Shown piece after piece: positions 50,712-57,690 of a DNA stretch of 64,000 nucleotides (positions within the stretch are counted from its first letter, which is position 1; the number at the start of each line of letters is the position of its first letter). The stretch is from SHZI01 sp031395645 (GTDB lineage: Bacteria > Pseudomonadota > Gammaproteobacteria > Steroidobacterales > GCA-2729495), in the NCBI GenBank assembly GCA_031395645.1, contig JANNJM010000014.1, forward strand, positions 1-64,000, written 5' to 3'. Made by a program: the position numbers and the translations under genes. The notes beneath the pieces were generated by a model. That model did not search any database and was not told the origin of the DNA. It saw nothing but the letters and a program-made list of their open reading frames with translations.

Positions 50712-51412
50712 GCGGCACGCGGCCTGGCAAGCTCGTTGAGTTCCAGCAGGTCAATCTGTCTGTCGAAGCGCGCCGCCAGCGAGCGGTCGTGGCTTACAAA
50801 CACGATGGCGCTACCCGCGGTCTGGCACTCGGCCATGAGCAGTTCGAGAAAGCTGGCGCGTGCGTCCGCATCGAGAGATGAGGTGGGTTCATCCGCAATC
50901 AGTAGTTCAGGCTGGCCGATCAACGCCCGTGCCGCCGCCACCCGCTGCTGCTGGCCGATGCTGAGTTCCGTTACCCGTCGGTCAAGAAGGGCCGGGTCAT
51001 CGAGGCCGAGCCGTCGAAGCAGACGCTCGGCTTCCGCCTGCACGCCAATGCCGCCGGCTGTGGCCCGTTCGCGGCGGCGTATCGAGAACTGGCAGGGCAG
51101 GGCGACGTTGTCCCGGACCGACAGGTAGGGCAGCAGGTTGAACATCTGGAAGATGAAGCCGATCCGGTCCACGCGCAGCGCGTCCCGCCGGGCGGCACCG
51201 ATTTCGCCAAGCGACTCACCAAGTACGCGCACTGTGCCGCTACCAGCAGTGAGCACCCCGCCGATCAGGCCCAGCAATGTGCTCTTGCCACTGCCGCTCG
51301 GGCCGCGGATAAATACTCGCTCGCCAGCGGCGACTTCAAAAGCTGAAATTTTCAACAGCGGCGGGCCTGTTCGCCAACTGAAGTTCACATCGTTCAGTGC
51401 AACGACGCTCAC
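50708..51412 (-). CDS. ABC transporter ATP-binding protein (LolD/MacB-like)
   Basis: 234 residues from GTG 51412, which overlaps the stop of the DUF2796 gene (GTGA). Walker A FIRGPSGSGKSTLLG, Q-loop FIFQMFNLLPYLSV, signature TELSIGQQQRVAAARAL (Ser-Ile-Gly in place of Ser-Gly-Gly), Walker B LLIADEPTSSLD and the switch His in FVSHDRS. A longer frame upstream is antisense-like and rejected. It energises the FtsX-type permease. Confidence 0.92.
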   Translation of the reverse strand: MSVVALNDVNFSWRTGPPLLKISAFEVAAGERVFIRGPSGSGKSTLLGLIGGVLTAGSGTVRVLGESLGEIGAARRDALRVDRIGFIFQMFNLLPYLSVRDNVALPCQFSIRRRERATAGGIGVQAEAERLLRRLGLDDPALLDRRVTELSIGQQQRVAAARALIGQPELLIADEPTSSLDADARASFLELLMAECQTAGSAIVFVSHDRSLAARFDRQIDLLELNELARPRAA

Positions 51413-51942
51413 CGGGAGGCTGAAGAGCGCGGCAGCAGCACCCGGGGCGTGCCCGGCGTGAGGACGACGGCCTTCTGACCTGCGGGCGTGACGATACTGG
51501 TGGTGAGCTTCTCTATGCCCGGGAATTGCACCAGGAGCTGTACGTCCACCCACTGCAGTGCTGCGGGATTGCCGCAGCGGAATTCCCAGGACGCCTCCAG
51601 ATCCGAGTGGTCGTCCGTACCGAAGGCAGGTGGCGAGACGGCTGAAGAAATCATCCTGCAATCGGCACCGGGTGGAGTGAGGAACAAAGTGTTCCCGGCG
51701 TTCAGGCTGCTCACCACCTTGGCGAGCACGGCGTTCTGTTCGGGACTGGAGGGGGCGTGCTCAAAGCCCAGGAGGTTGCCGGCCGGACCATCCAGGTCGA
51801 TGGCCATGTCATTGCCATCAATGGCAATAGCGAGGCTGCTGGTGCCATGCTCGTGCCTGGCGGCAGACCGGGTCTCTGCCAGGAGTTCCGCTGGGACGGT
51901 TATGGTCGCGACCAGCAGTGCCACCAGAATGGTTGGTTTCAT
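51409..51942 (-). CDS. DUF2796 periplasmic protein (ZrgA/PA4063-like, zinc-related)
   Basis: 177 residues. Signal peptide MKPTILVALLVATITVPAEL with cleavage near ELLAE. The DUF2796 pattern is AARHEHGTSSLAIAIDGNDM, FEHAPSSPEQNAVL, then a Cys pair (ADCRMISSAV; EFRCGNPAAL). Homologous genes in Pseudomonas (PA4063) and Vibrio (zrgA) are zinc-repressed and may bind zinc through His. Here the His-rich central segment of those proteins is short (DDHSDLEASW). First gene of the operon; divergent from the FMN-binding gene by 52 bases. I see no certain Zur box. Confidence 0.85.
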   Translation of the reverse strand: MKPTILVALLVATITVPAELLAETRSAARHEHGTSSLAIAIDGNDMAIDLDGPAGNLLGFEHAPSSPEQNAVLAKVVSSLNAGNTLFLTPPGADCRMISSAVSPPAFGTDDHSDLEASWEFRCGNPAALQWVDVQLLVQFPGIEKLTTSIVTPAGQKAVVLTPGTPRVLLPRSSASR

Positions 51943-51994
51943 TCGCAGCGTACCGTCAGCATAAAATGACTATAGCATCGCAAGGAGAACACTC

Positions 51995-52513
51995 ATGAGC
52001 ATCGCCTACCGCTGGGTCGAACCGCCCTGGCCCCTCACCGCATTGCCCCGTGACCAGCTGGAGGACCGCATCCAGCAACTGTTGGGCGTCACCAACATGT
52101 GCGTGATGGCGACCGTCACCGCCAAGGGTCAGCCGATGGCGAGTCCCATCGAGTTCTACGCGGATGGTCTCGAGCTGTACATGCTGCCCGACCCCGGCAC
52201 GCCAAAACTCAAAGCGCTGCAGCGCGACCCGCGCATCTCGGTCGCTGTGCACGGCGCCTATCACGGCTGGCACAGCGCCCGCGGCGCCCAGATCTTCGGC
52301 ACGGCCAAGATCATCGAGCCGCACACGCCGGGCTGGGAGCGGGGCATGCAGGTGTTTCGCTGGCACGAGTGGGTCAGCGATCTCGCCATGGACACGAGTA
52401 AACCCTTCGAGCGGCAGGTTCTGAAAGTAGTCCCTGACCGGATTCTCTACACGGAAACCTGGCTGTGGAAGCTGGGCTTTGGCGCGAAGCAGAAGTGGCT
52501 GAAGGCGGGCTAG
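51995..52513 (+). CDS. Pyridoxamine 5'-phosphate oxidase-like FMN-binding protein
   Basis: 172 residues. Split-barrel pattern: NMCVMATVTAKGQPMASPIE, then GLELYMLPDPGTPKLKALQR and RISVAVHGAYHGW. It is of the general stress/F420- or FMN-binding PNPOx-like type, with no specific substrate. AAGGAG is 9 bases before ATG 51995. Its 3' end overlaps the convergent PIN gene by 4 bases. Confidence 0.85.
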   Translation: MSIAYRWVEPPWPLTALPRDQLEDRIQQLLGVTNMCVMATVTAKGQPMASPIEFYADGLELYMLPDPGTPKLKALQRDPRISVAVHGAYHGWHSARGAQIFGTAKIIEPHTPGWERGMQVFRWHEWVSDLAMDTSKPFERQVLKVVPDRILYTETWLWKLGFGAKQKWLKAG

Positions 52514-52914
52514 AATTTCGGTGCGAGGTGGAGCCACAGTTCCCGGGGCGACACTATCGGCATTCCGGCTTGTGCTTTCAGCTGTAGCAGTTCCCGATCC
52601 CCCGTAACGAACACGGCTGCCTGGCCCCCAATGGCGCAGGCCAGTATCGGCAGGTCGTCCGGATCAATCAGTTCGGTGCCCCGGAAGCTCCCGGGGCCGA
52701 GCACCTGGCCACGGTGCCGGAGTACCTTTTCGAAGCCCCGGATTACAGCTGACGGCATTGAGAACTTCAGCGGAAGCACGCGGCGCAGTTCCTCCAGCAC
52801 GACTTCACCGACCAGGAGTTCGTGCTCGACGAAGATCATTTCCAGCAACTCGCTGCAGAGTCCCCGTGTGGTCAACGCACTGATGAGCACGTTGGTATCC
52901 AGGAAGATCTTCAC
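52510..52914 (-). CDS. PIN-domain toxin, putative TA system
   Basis: 134 residues of the PIN group often annotated as 'putative toxin component'. FLDTNVLISALTTRG, acidic LELL..EL (LEELRRVLP), IDPDDLPILACAIGG and VFVTGDRELLQL supply the four acidic positions. Overlaps the ribbon-helix-helix antitoxin gene by 4 bases. Probable RNase toxin. Confidence 0.87.
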   Translation of the reverse strand: MKIFLDTNVLISALTTRGLCSELLEMIFVEHELLVGEVVLEELRRVLPLKFSMPSAVIRGFEKVLRHRGQVLGPGSFRGTELIDPDDLPILACAIGGQAAVFVTGDRELLQLKAQAGMPIVSPRELWLHLAPKF

Positions 52915-53159
52915 GATACGTCGCGAAAGACATCCTCGTCAGTGAGATAGCCTGCGGCGGCGGCGTAGGGCATGGCGGCACGACGAAGGACCCTGAACTC
53001 CTCGACGACCAACTGATTGCGCAATGCTTCCCTGGCGACTTCGCTCTTGGTCCGGCCGGTTTCCCTGGCGAGGCGCGCCAGCAGTCGGTCCAGCTTGGCG
53101 TCGAGACGTATGGTGAGTGTGCTCACGGGTATTACCGGCATAGGATTTTCGTAAGACAT
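52911..53159 (-). CDS. Ribbon-helix-helix antitoxin
   Basis: 82 residues. The RHH strand STLTIRLDAKLDRLLARLAR and helix TGRTKSEVAREALRNQL are typical CopG/Arc-type DNA-binding elements; a C-terminal toxin-binding tail follows (AAAAGYLTDEDVFRDVS). Forms a module with the PIN protein at 52510-52914. The start may be ATG 53159 or ATG 53141 (MPVIPVST). Confidence 0.85.
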   Translation of the reverse strand: MSYENPMPVIPVSTLTIRLDAKLDRLLARLARETGRTKSEVAREALRNQLVVEEFRVLRRAAMPYAAAAGYLTDEDVFRDVS

Positions 53160-53251
53160 CGTAACACACCCGTCGGGACGCTGAGCTACTGCAGGTTGCA
53201 GACTACCCGCGGCTGCCGGGCAGGGATACCAGTGTTTCCCGGCATTTCCTC

Positions 53252-53378
53252 AGGATTCGCCGCGGCCTCTGCCCGCGCTGCGGTGCCCGGCGCATGACGG
53301 AGAGTGCCGCCCTGCTGGTCGATGAAGTGCTGCCCTAGGAGCCGATCCGGCAGTGGCTGCTCTCCGTGCCCTTCCCTC
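53252..53378 (+). pseudogene. Fossil of an IS91-type (Y2) transposase
   Basis: In one frame the sequence reads LCPRCGARRMTESAALLVDE then VLP, a stop, EPIRQWLLSVPFP. This is the zinc-finger and following block of IS91-family putative transposases (CGxRRMxxTAAxLVDxVLPxxPVRQWVLSxPF). An in-frame TAG interrupts it and both ends are missing, so it is dead. It joins directly to an unrelated transporter fragment at about 53379. Confidence 0.7.
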
Positions 53379-53555
53379 GGCCACCACGGCAATCTGCTGA
53401 TTCTCAACCCGGGACAGTACCGCTTCGGGGATTTCCTGCGGGTCGGTATACCGCTGACCGCCCTGACAGGCCTCACGAGTGCGTGGTTGTCCCAGTGGCT
53501 GTGGCTGGAGGGGCCGCTGTTGCCTTTCCCGGTGACCTGGCCGGCCTTTCCGTGA
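53379..53555 (+). pseudogene. C-terminal fossil of an SLC13/DASS-type anion symporter
   Basis: The frame HGNLLILNPGQYRFGDFLRV, GIPLTALTGLTSAWLSQWLW ends at a stop 53553-53555. NLLI..PGxYRFxDFxRVGxPL is the conserved ending of SLC13-type sodium:sulfate/dicarboxylate symporters. No start and no earlier part exist. Its last 83 bases overlap the 3' end of the convergent mscS gene, whose tail is thus antisense to it. Confidence 0.65.
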
Positions 53556-54606
53556 GATGCACTTCCTGCTGGGGAATGGGCATCACGATGCCTTCGCGGG
53601 CAAACACACGATAGATGGTGCAGTTCAGTTCGTGCAGCACCAGTCCCCGGTTGGCGGGATCGTCAATCCAGCAGAGCATCTCGAAATCTAGCCCAAAGTC
53701 CCCGAAGGTCCGCAGCCGCATGCGGGGCTCCGGAACCACACAAACCTGTGGATGATCGGCGGCCGCCAATAACATCAGTGCCATCACCTGATCGATGTCC
53801 GAACCGTAGCTGACCCGCACCGGGACCCGCAGACGGTACTTGCGGGTCGGGCTTCCCGACTCGTTCACGATCTTTGCGCGACCCATCACACCATTTGGAA
53901 TGCTGACTTCGACGTCGTCACGGGTGAGTAACCGCGTGCTACGCAGCCCGATCGCCGTGACGGCGCCCCGCTCCCCCGTATCAAGCACGATGTAGTCCCC
54001 GATGCGGTACGGCTTGTCGGTGAGGATGGCAATGCCCGCAATGAGATTGCCCAGCGTGTCCTGGGCGGCCAGGGACAGCGCGAGCCCGATGATGCCGGCA
54101 GACGCCACCAGGCCCGTGATGTTGACGCCCCAGGCAATCAGTACGGCATAGAGACTCGCAAGACCCAGGATGACGACCAGGGCATTCCGTACCAGCGTGG
54201 CGGTGGTTGCCTGCGCAATGGCGGGGGGAGACGGCAGACGGGCCAAAGCTTCGAGAACGATGCGCACGATGCGCACCCCGAACACGAGCCACGCGATGAT
54301 CACGACGGTCTGGCTGAGGGCCAGCGCAATGCGTTCCGGACGGGCGGCAAGCTCGACAGCGGCAATGATCCACATAACGCCGAAAAGGACGATGGTGAAG
54401 AACACTGCCTGTCTGGCAATTCGTCCCAGTCGCTCGATCGACCATTCCGGCCAGTGACCTACCGACCGATGGAGCGCCTGACGCACCAACCAGTCGGCCA
54501 GGCTGGCAACCACCACGCACGCCACCACCGCCAGTGCGGCTTGCACGAAGGGCCGGGCCCCGACGAACGCAGCCCAGTGAGTCAATAGACTCGCCAGCTC
54601 ACTCAT
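53473..54606 (-). CDS. MscS-family mechanosensitive channel
   Basis: 377 residues from ATG 54606 (54615 also open). Four or five helices precede the pore helix GLVASAGIIGLALSLAAQDT, LGNLIAGIAILTDKPYRIGD and the beta-domain TRDDVEVSIPNGVMGRAKIV, all MscS signatures. The channel relieves hypo-osmotic stress. The last 22 residues (ARSPGKATAAPPATATGTTT) are low-complexity, lie antisense to the SLC13 fossil and are probably a recombination-derived extension. Confidence 0.9.
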   Translation of the reverse strand: MSELASLLTHWAAFVGARPFVQAALAVVACVVVASLADWLVRQALHRSVGHWPEWSIERLGRIARQAVFFTIVLFGVMWIIAAVELAARPERIALALSQTVVIIAWLVFGVRIVRIVLEALARLPSPPAIAQATTATLVRNALVVILGLASLYAVLIAWGVNITGLVASAGIIGLALSLAAQDTLGNLIAGIAILTDKPYRIGDYIVLDTGERGAVTAIGLRSTRLLTRDDVEVSIPNGVMGRAKIVNESGSPTRKYRLRVPVRVSYGSDIDQVMALMLLAAADHPQVCVVPEPRMRLRTFGDFGLDFEMLCWIDDPANRGLVLHELNCTIYRVFAREGIVMPIPQQEVHLTERPARSPGKATAAPPATATGTTTHS

Positions 54607-54785
54607 GGGGAGCATTCAAGCTGTTTTCTGCTTCATGTAGCTGCAGACCTCCGCCTTGTGGCAGAAGCCGCCAACCTCACCGACTGGCGGTATGCCTACA
54701 ACGAAGCATGCTACGAGTCCGGGAGAACATACAGCGCCACTCTGCTGTGGTCGCCACAACAGAATGGTCAGCCAGACAACGGACG

Positions 54786-54860
54786 CTAGCGCAGACCAAG
54801 AAATCCGGCGACAAACAATACGACGACGATCAGGCCCACGATATAGATGATGCTGTTCAT
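54786..54860 (-). CDS. 24-residue single-helix membrane protein
   Basis: A very short gene: MNSIIYIVGLIVVVLFVAGF then LGLR and a stop. It starts at ATG 54860 with GGGAG 5 bases upstream. One transmembrane helix fills it. Conserved micro-proteins of this form (MNxIxYIVGLIVVxL...GLR) occur widely in Proteobacteria next to stress and YqjD-type genes. It follows the yqjD/yqjE-like remnants in the same direction. Function unknown. Confidence 0.65.
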   Translation of the reverse strand: MNSIIYIVGLIVVVLFVAGFLGLR

Positions 54861-54899
54861 GACGGCTCCCTGCAGGCGGTGGTAATGGATTAAGATCAC

Positions 54900-55248
54900 T
54901 ACCTATACTCCGGCGCTCCGCCACGCACTGTTCGCCAACCCACAAACGAGGCCTGCGGCCGCCACCGGGCGCCCGCCATCGACCATGGGGAGTGGGCTTC
55001 GCTGCGCGGTTGCCGGAAAACGAGGAGGCAACCAGGCAGATTGCCGCCGCAAACCCACAGGCGGCCATCCAGACCAACGAAAGCCCCGCCCTGCGGGCCT
55101 CCAGTGTGGCCAGTTCCAGCAAGCCGGCGACTCCCGAGCGGGCCGACGCAAGTGCGCCGGACAGCTCGTCGAGAACGCCGGGCGCTGGCGGACCGGTGCC
55201 GTTGGACCCCGGGTCGGAACCTGGGCGTGCCTCTGCCTCTGCAATCAT
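54900..55248 (-). pseudogene. YqjE/phage-holin-superfamily-like membrane protein, frameshifted
   Basis: The start is good: VLDELSGALASARSGVAGLL, then ELATLEARRAGLSLVWMAAC and GFAAAICLVA, as in YqjE proteins (amphipathic N-terminus, then first helix). After about residue 70 the frame turns into Arg/Gly/Pro-rich non-membrane sequence, and neither of the other two frames offers a clean second helix pair. Several indels or a rearrangement seem to have destroyed the 3' half. It follows the DUF883 remnant by 12 bases, the usual yqjD-yqjE order. Confidence 0.5.
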
Positions 55249-55260
55249 GGGGGCAGGGCG

Positions 55261-55377
55261 TCAGCGCAGGATGATGCGGCTCAGGACGAAACCGGCAACC
55301 ACGGCGATACCGACGGACTTGAGCGGGTTCGCCGAAACGTAGCAGCAGGTGTCGTCCTGTTTGAGATTGCGATCCAT
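55261..55377 (-). pseudogene. DUF883/YqjD/ElaB-like protein reduced to its C-terminal anchor
   Basis: 38 residues: MDRNLKQDDTCCYVSANPLK, SVGIAVVAGFVLSRIILR. The segment Y(V)xxNPLKSVGIAxxxGFxL is the conserved C-terminal hydrophobic anchor of YqjD/ElaB/DUF883 ribosome-associated inner-membrane proteins, which normally have about 60 more residues of coiled coil in front. It may still be expressed as a micro-protein, but the coiled-coil part is missing. Confidence 0.55.
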
Positions 55378-55551
55378 GACGGCAAGCCTTGCTAGCCGTC
55401 ACATCAAGTGACGGGCGAACCATACCTGGCTTGCTCGGCATGATCCGTTCGCTGTCGCACCGACGCTGACGATTGGCGCCTGCGGTCCGCCACGCTCACC
55501 CCACCCAGCAACACTCCCAGGAGAACAACCCGAGGCACATGGCCTCTTGAG

Positions 55552-55752
55552 TTACTCGGTCTTGATTTCGACATCCACGCTGTCGCCACCGCCACCCTCG
55601 TCCTTCTTGAACTCGATGGCGCCATTCTGCGTGTCGAGCTTCAGCTCGACGTTGGGCTTGTCGTCACTCGCGGGCTGCGCTGCCGGCGCCGGGGGTTTCC
55701 CGCCGCATCCCGCCATGATGACCAGTGCCAGGGCAAAAACCGTGCGTTGCAT
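55552..55752 (-). CDS. Small lipoprotein of unknown function
   Basis: 66 residues. MQRTVFALALVIMAGCGG has a clear lipobox (IMAGC, Cys at 16). The mature peptide is Pro/Ala-rich, then acidic and Gly-rich (FKKDEGGGGDSVDVEIKTE). AGGAG stands before ATG 55752. No family recognised; the region downstream to 55378 shows no further gene. Confidence 0.65.
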   Translation of the reverse strand: MQRTVFALALVIMAGCGGKPPAPAAQPASDDKPNVELKLDTQNGAIEFKKDEGGGGDSVDVEIKTE

Positions 55753-55786
55753 GGAAAGCTCCTAATGAGTGTTGAATAGCTAGCCT

Positions 55787-55980
55787 AACCCCGAATCGGC
55801 CAGTTTTGACAGGGGCGTGGAATTTACCTGCTCACCCTTCACCTCCATCACCCGCGTCGCCAGTGACGCTACGAACTCCCGGTCGTGCTGAAGAAGATCA
55901 GCGTACCGGGATAGTTCTCCAGCGCCAGGTTGAGTCCCTCGATGTATTCCATGTCCAGGTGGTTGGTCGGTTCTTTGCCG
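55787..55980 (-). pseudogene. 3' remnant of an ABC-F ATPase gene
   Basis: Reading leftwards from 55980: KEPTNHLDMEYIEGLNLALE, NYPGTLIF, then a frameshift at about 55887, then HDREFVASLATRVMEVKGEQ. This is the Walker B and switch region of an ABC-F protein (DEPTNHLD...GTLIFVSHDREFV..LATRV). One base is missing in SHD (AGC-AC), and everything before the Walker B is absent. At 55980 it joins an unrelated sequence. Confidence 0.75.
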
Positions 55981-56081
55981 CGATCATCGTCTGGATGACC
56001 TGGGTCGAGTTCTTCTACGTGTACTACGGCTGCAAGAACTTCGGCTCTGTTCGCCCGATATTCGCGACTTTTCCGCTTTAA
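55970..56081 (+). pseudogene. Unidentified membrane-protein fragment
   Basis: The frame FFAAIIVWMTWVEFFYVYYG CKNFGSVRP ends in a stop at 56079-56081. It has the aromatic-rich look of one helix and the following loop of a polytopic membrane protein. There is no start, and it adjoins the ABC-F remnant. I do not recognise the family. Confidence 0.35.
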
Positions 56082-56138
56082 CTGGTGGGTCTGGTCAATC
56101 CACTGGAATCGGGCAACGTGCGGTGGGGCTGCCGTGGG

Positions 56139-56906
56139 CTATTGCGCGGCTGTGCCCGCGCGGACGTCGCGCTTGGCGGCGCCCTGGATGATCGAGATCA
56201 GGCTGACGACCACCATCACCGCGCAGCCCGCTACTGCTGCCAGCCGAACGGCATGCGCCGTTGCCAGCGTCTGCAGCACGATGCCCAACGCCCAGGCAAA
56301 CACCGAGGTATAGATGGCATCCTGGGTACGCACGCCCACGGCCGTATAGATGGCGGTTGCCGTCACGACAGTGAGAATCGCCCAGTCATCCATTGGCACC
56401 GCAAACGGGTAGACGCCCAGATCGAAAAACCAGGCCGCCAGGTTGGCAAGCGTCGCGGTGGTGATCCAGCCAAAGTACAGGCTGAAGGGCATATCCACGC
56501 AGATGCGCTCGCTCATGGAGGACGCTGGCGTCACTCGCAGGCGCAGGTAAACCATGAGCAGGCTGCCGAGCAATACGAGCATGAGCAACAGACTCTCGAG
56601 AATACGCTCGTAATGCCACATGAATATCCAGGTCGCGTTCGCCAGGCAGCTCACCAGATAGGCCGGTTCTATCCCCCGCACTCGCGCGGCCCGATCCGCC
56701 GGCACGCGGGCCGCGAAAACGGCGAACGCCATCAGACCAAGGTAGATAAGGGACCAGATTGCAAATACCCAGCCGGCCGGCGTAAAGCCCGTCGGGTAGC
56801 GGGCACTGAGCTCGCCGGTGTTGACGCCATTGATGGGAACGATATTGGCCGCGGCATTGACCGCAATCACAGCCAGCGTCGCGATGAGCGCAAGATATCT
56901 TCGCAT
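56139..56906 (-). CDS. TspO/MBR-related tryptophan-rich membrane protein
   Basis: 255 residues from ATG 56906; a start at 56981 would run into the divergent SOUL gene. About eight helices. The TspO-like block is TGFTPAGWVFAIWSLIYLGL, followed by Trp-containing helices WIFMWHYERILESLLL and YFGWITTATLANLAAWFFDL. TspO-related proteins bind tetrapyrroles. The divergent neighbour is a SOUL haem-binding protein, which supports a shared tetrapyrrole theme (inference). Confidence 0.8.
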   Translation of the reverse strand: MRRYLALIATLAVIAVNAAANIVPINGVNTGELSARYPTGFTPAGWVFAIWSLIYLGLMAFAVFAARVPADRAARVRGIEPAYLVSCLANATWIFMWHYERILESLLLMLVLLGSLLMVYLRLRVTPASSMSERICVDMPFSLYFGWITTATLANLAAWFFDLGVYPFAVPMDDWAILTVVTATAIYTAVGVRTQDAIYTSVFAWALGIVLQTLATAHAVRLAAVAGCAVMVVVSLISIIQGAAKRDVRAGTAAQ

Positions 56907-56972
56907 GGCGTTACTCCCCAACAGCATTTTACTTCCCGGCGGCAAAAGCGCTAAATCAGGCAGTTGCACACT

Positions 56973-57650
56973 ATGACTCACAGTCAGCGATTGCGCATCG
57001 GAATCCGGCTGGTTGCTCCGGGGGCTTGGTTGCGGGCACTTTTGCTTGGCTCCATGCTGGTCCCGGGAGGTAACGCCATGAGCTACGAAGAACCGGGCTA
57101 CAGCGTCATCACGCAGTCAGGACCCGTGGAGTATCGCCGGTACCAGGCTTACCTTGTGGCCGAGACCCTCGTGGCGGATCGGGCCGATTTCGACAGCGCG
57201 GGTAACGAGGGTTTTCGGCGCCTGTTCAAGTACATCGCCGGTGGCAATACCAGCCAGTCCCGCATCACGATGACCGCTCCGGTCTCCCAGGCCGCTCAGC
57301 CAGAAAAAATTGCCATGACGGTGCCGGTCCAGCAGCAGGGAGCCGCCGCCGGGTGGCGCATTGCCTTCATGCTGCCCACGCAGTACACCCTTGAAACTGC
57401 GCCGAAGCCCAGCGACCCGCGCGTGCAGCTCACTGCCGTGCCTGCACGCCTTGTCGCCGTTCTACGTTATTCGGGCCGCTGGACCGAGAGCAATTACCTG
57501 CAACACCGCGATGAGTTGCTGCGGGGACTATCGCAGGCGGGCATCAAGTCTTTGGGAGAACCGTGGCTGGCCCGCTATAACGCGCCGTTTTCCCTGCCGT
57601 TTCTACGCCGTAATGAAGTGCTGATTGAAGTCGACAGGGTGCCCGACTGA
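56973..57650 (+). CDS. SOUL-family haem-binding protein, exported
   Basis: 225 residues from ATG 56973. A signal/anchor (LRALLLGSMLVPGGNA) precedes the SOUL domain: YEEPGYSVITQSGPVEYRRY, AGNEGFRRLFKYIAGGNTSQ, ITMTAPVSQ, IAMTVPVQQQ and WRIAFMLPTQYTLETAPKPS, the canonical series. SOUL/HBP proteins bind haem or related tetrapyrroles. It is divergent from the TspO-like gene by 66 bases. Confidence 0.92.
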   Translation: MTHSQRLRIGIRLVAPGAWLRALLLGSMLVPGGNAMSYEEPGYSVITQSGPVEYRRYQAYLVAETLVADRADFDSAGNEGFRRLFKYIAGGNTSQSRITMTAPVSQAAQPEKIAMTVPVQQQGAAAGWRIAFMLPTQYTLETAPKPSDPRVQLTAVPARLVAVLRYSGRWTESNYLQHRDELLRGLSQAGIKSLGEPWLARYNAPFSLPFLRRNEVLIEVDRVPD

Positions 57651-57690
57651 TCCCAGTCACTAAATTTATCAGTAGCCTGGAGAGCCGTGT

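Noticed and set aside
51943..51994. Zur box in the divergent gap before the DUF2796 gene
   Set aside because: Only loosely symmetric AT-rich bases (AGCATAAAATGACTATAGCAT) are present; the halves do not form the expected palindrome.
55378..55551. Interval between the lipoprotein gene and the DUF883 remnant
   Set aside because: No start, no motif and no hairpin of note on either strand; I see nothing in it.
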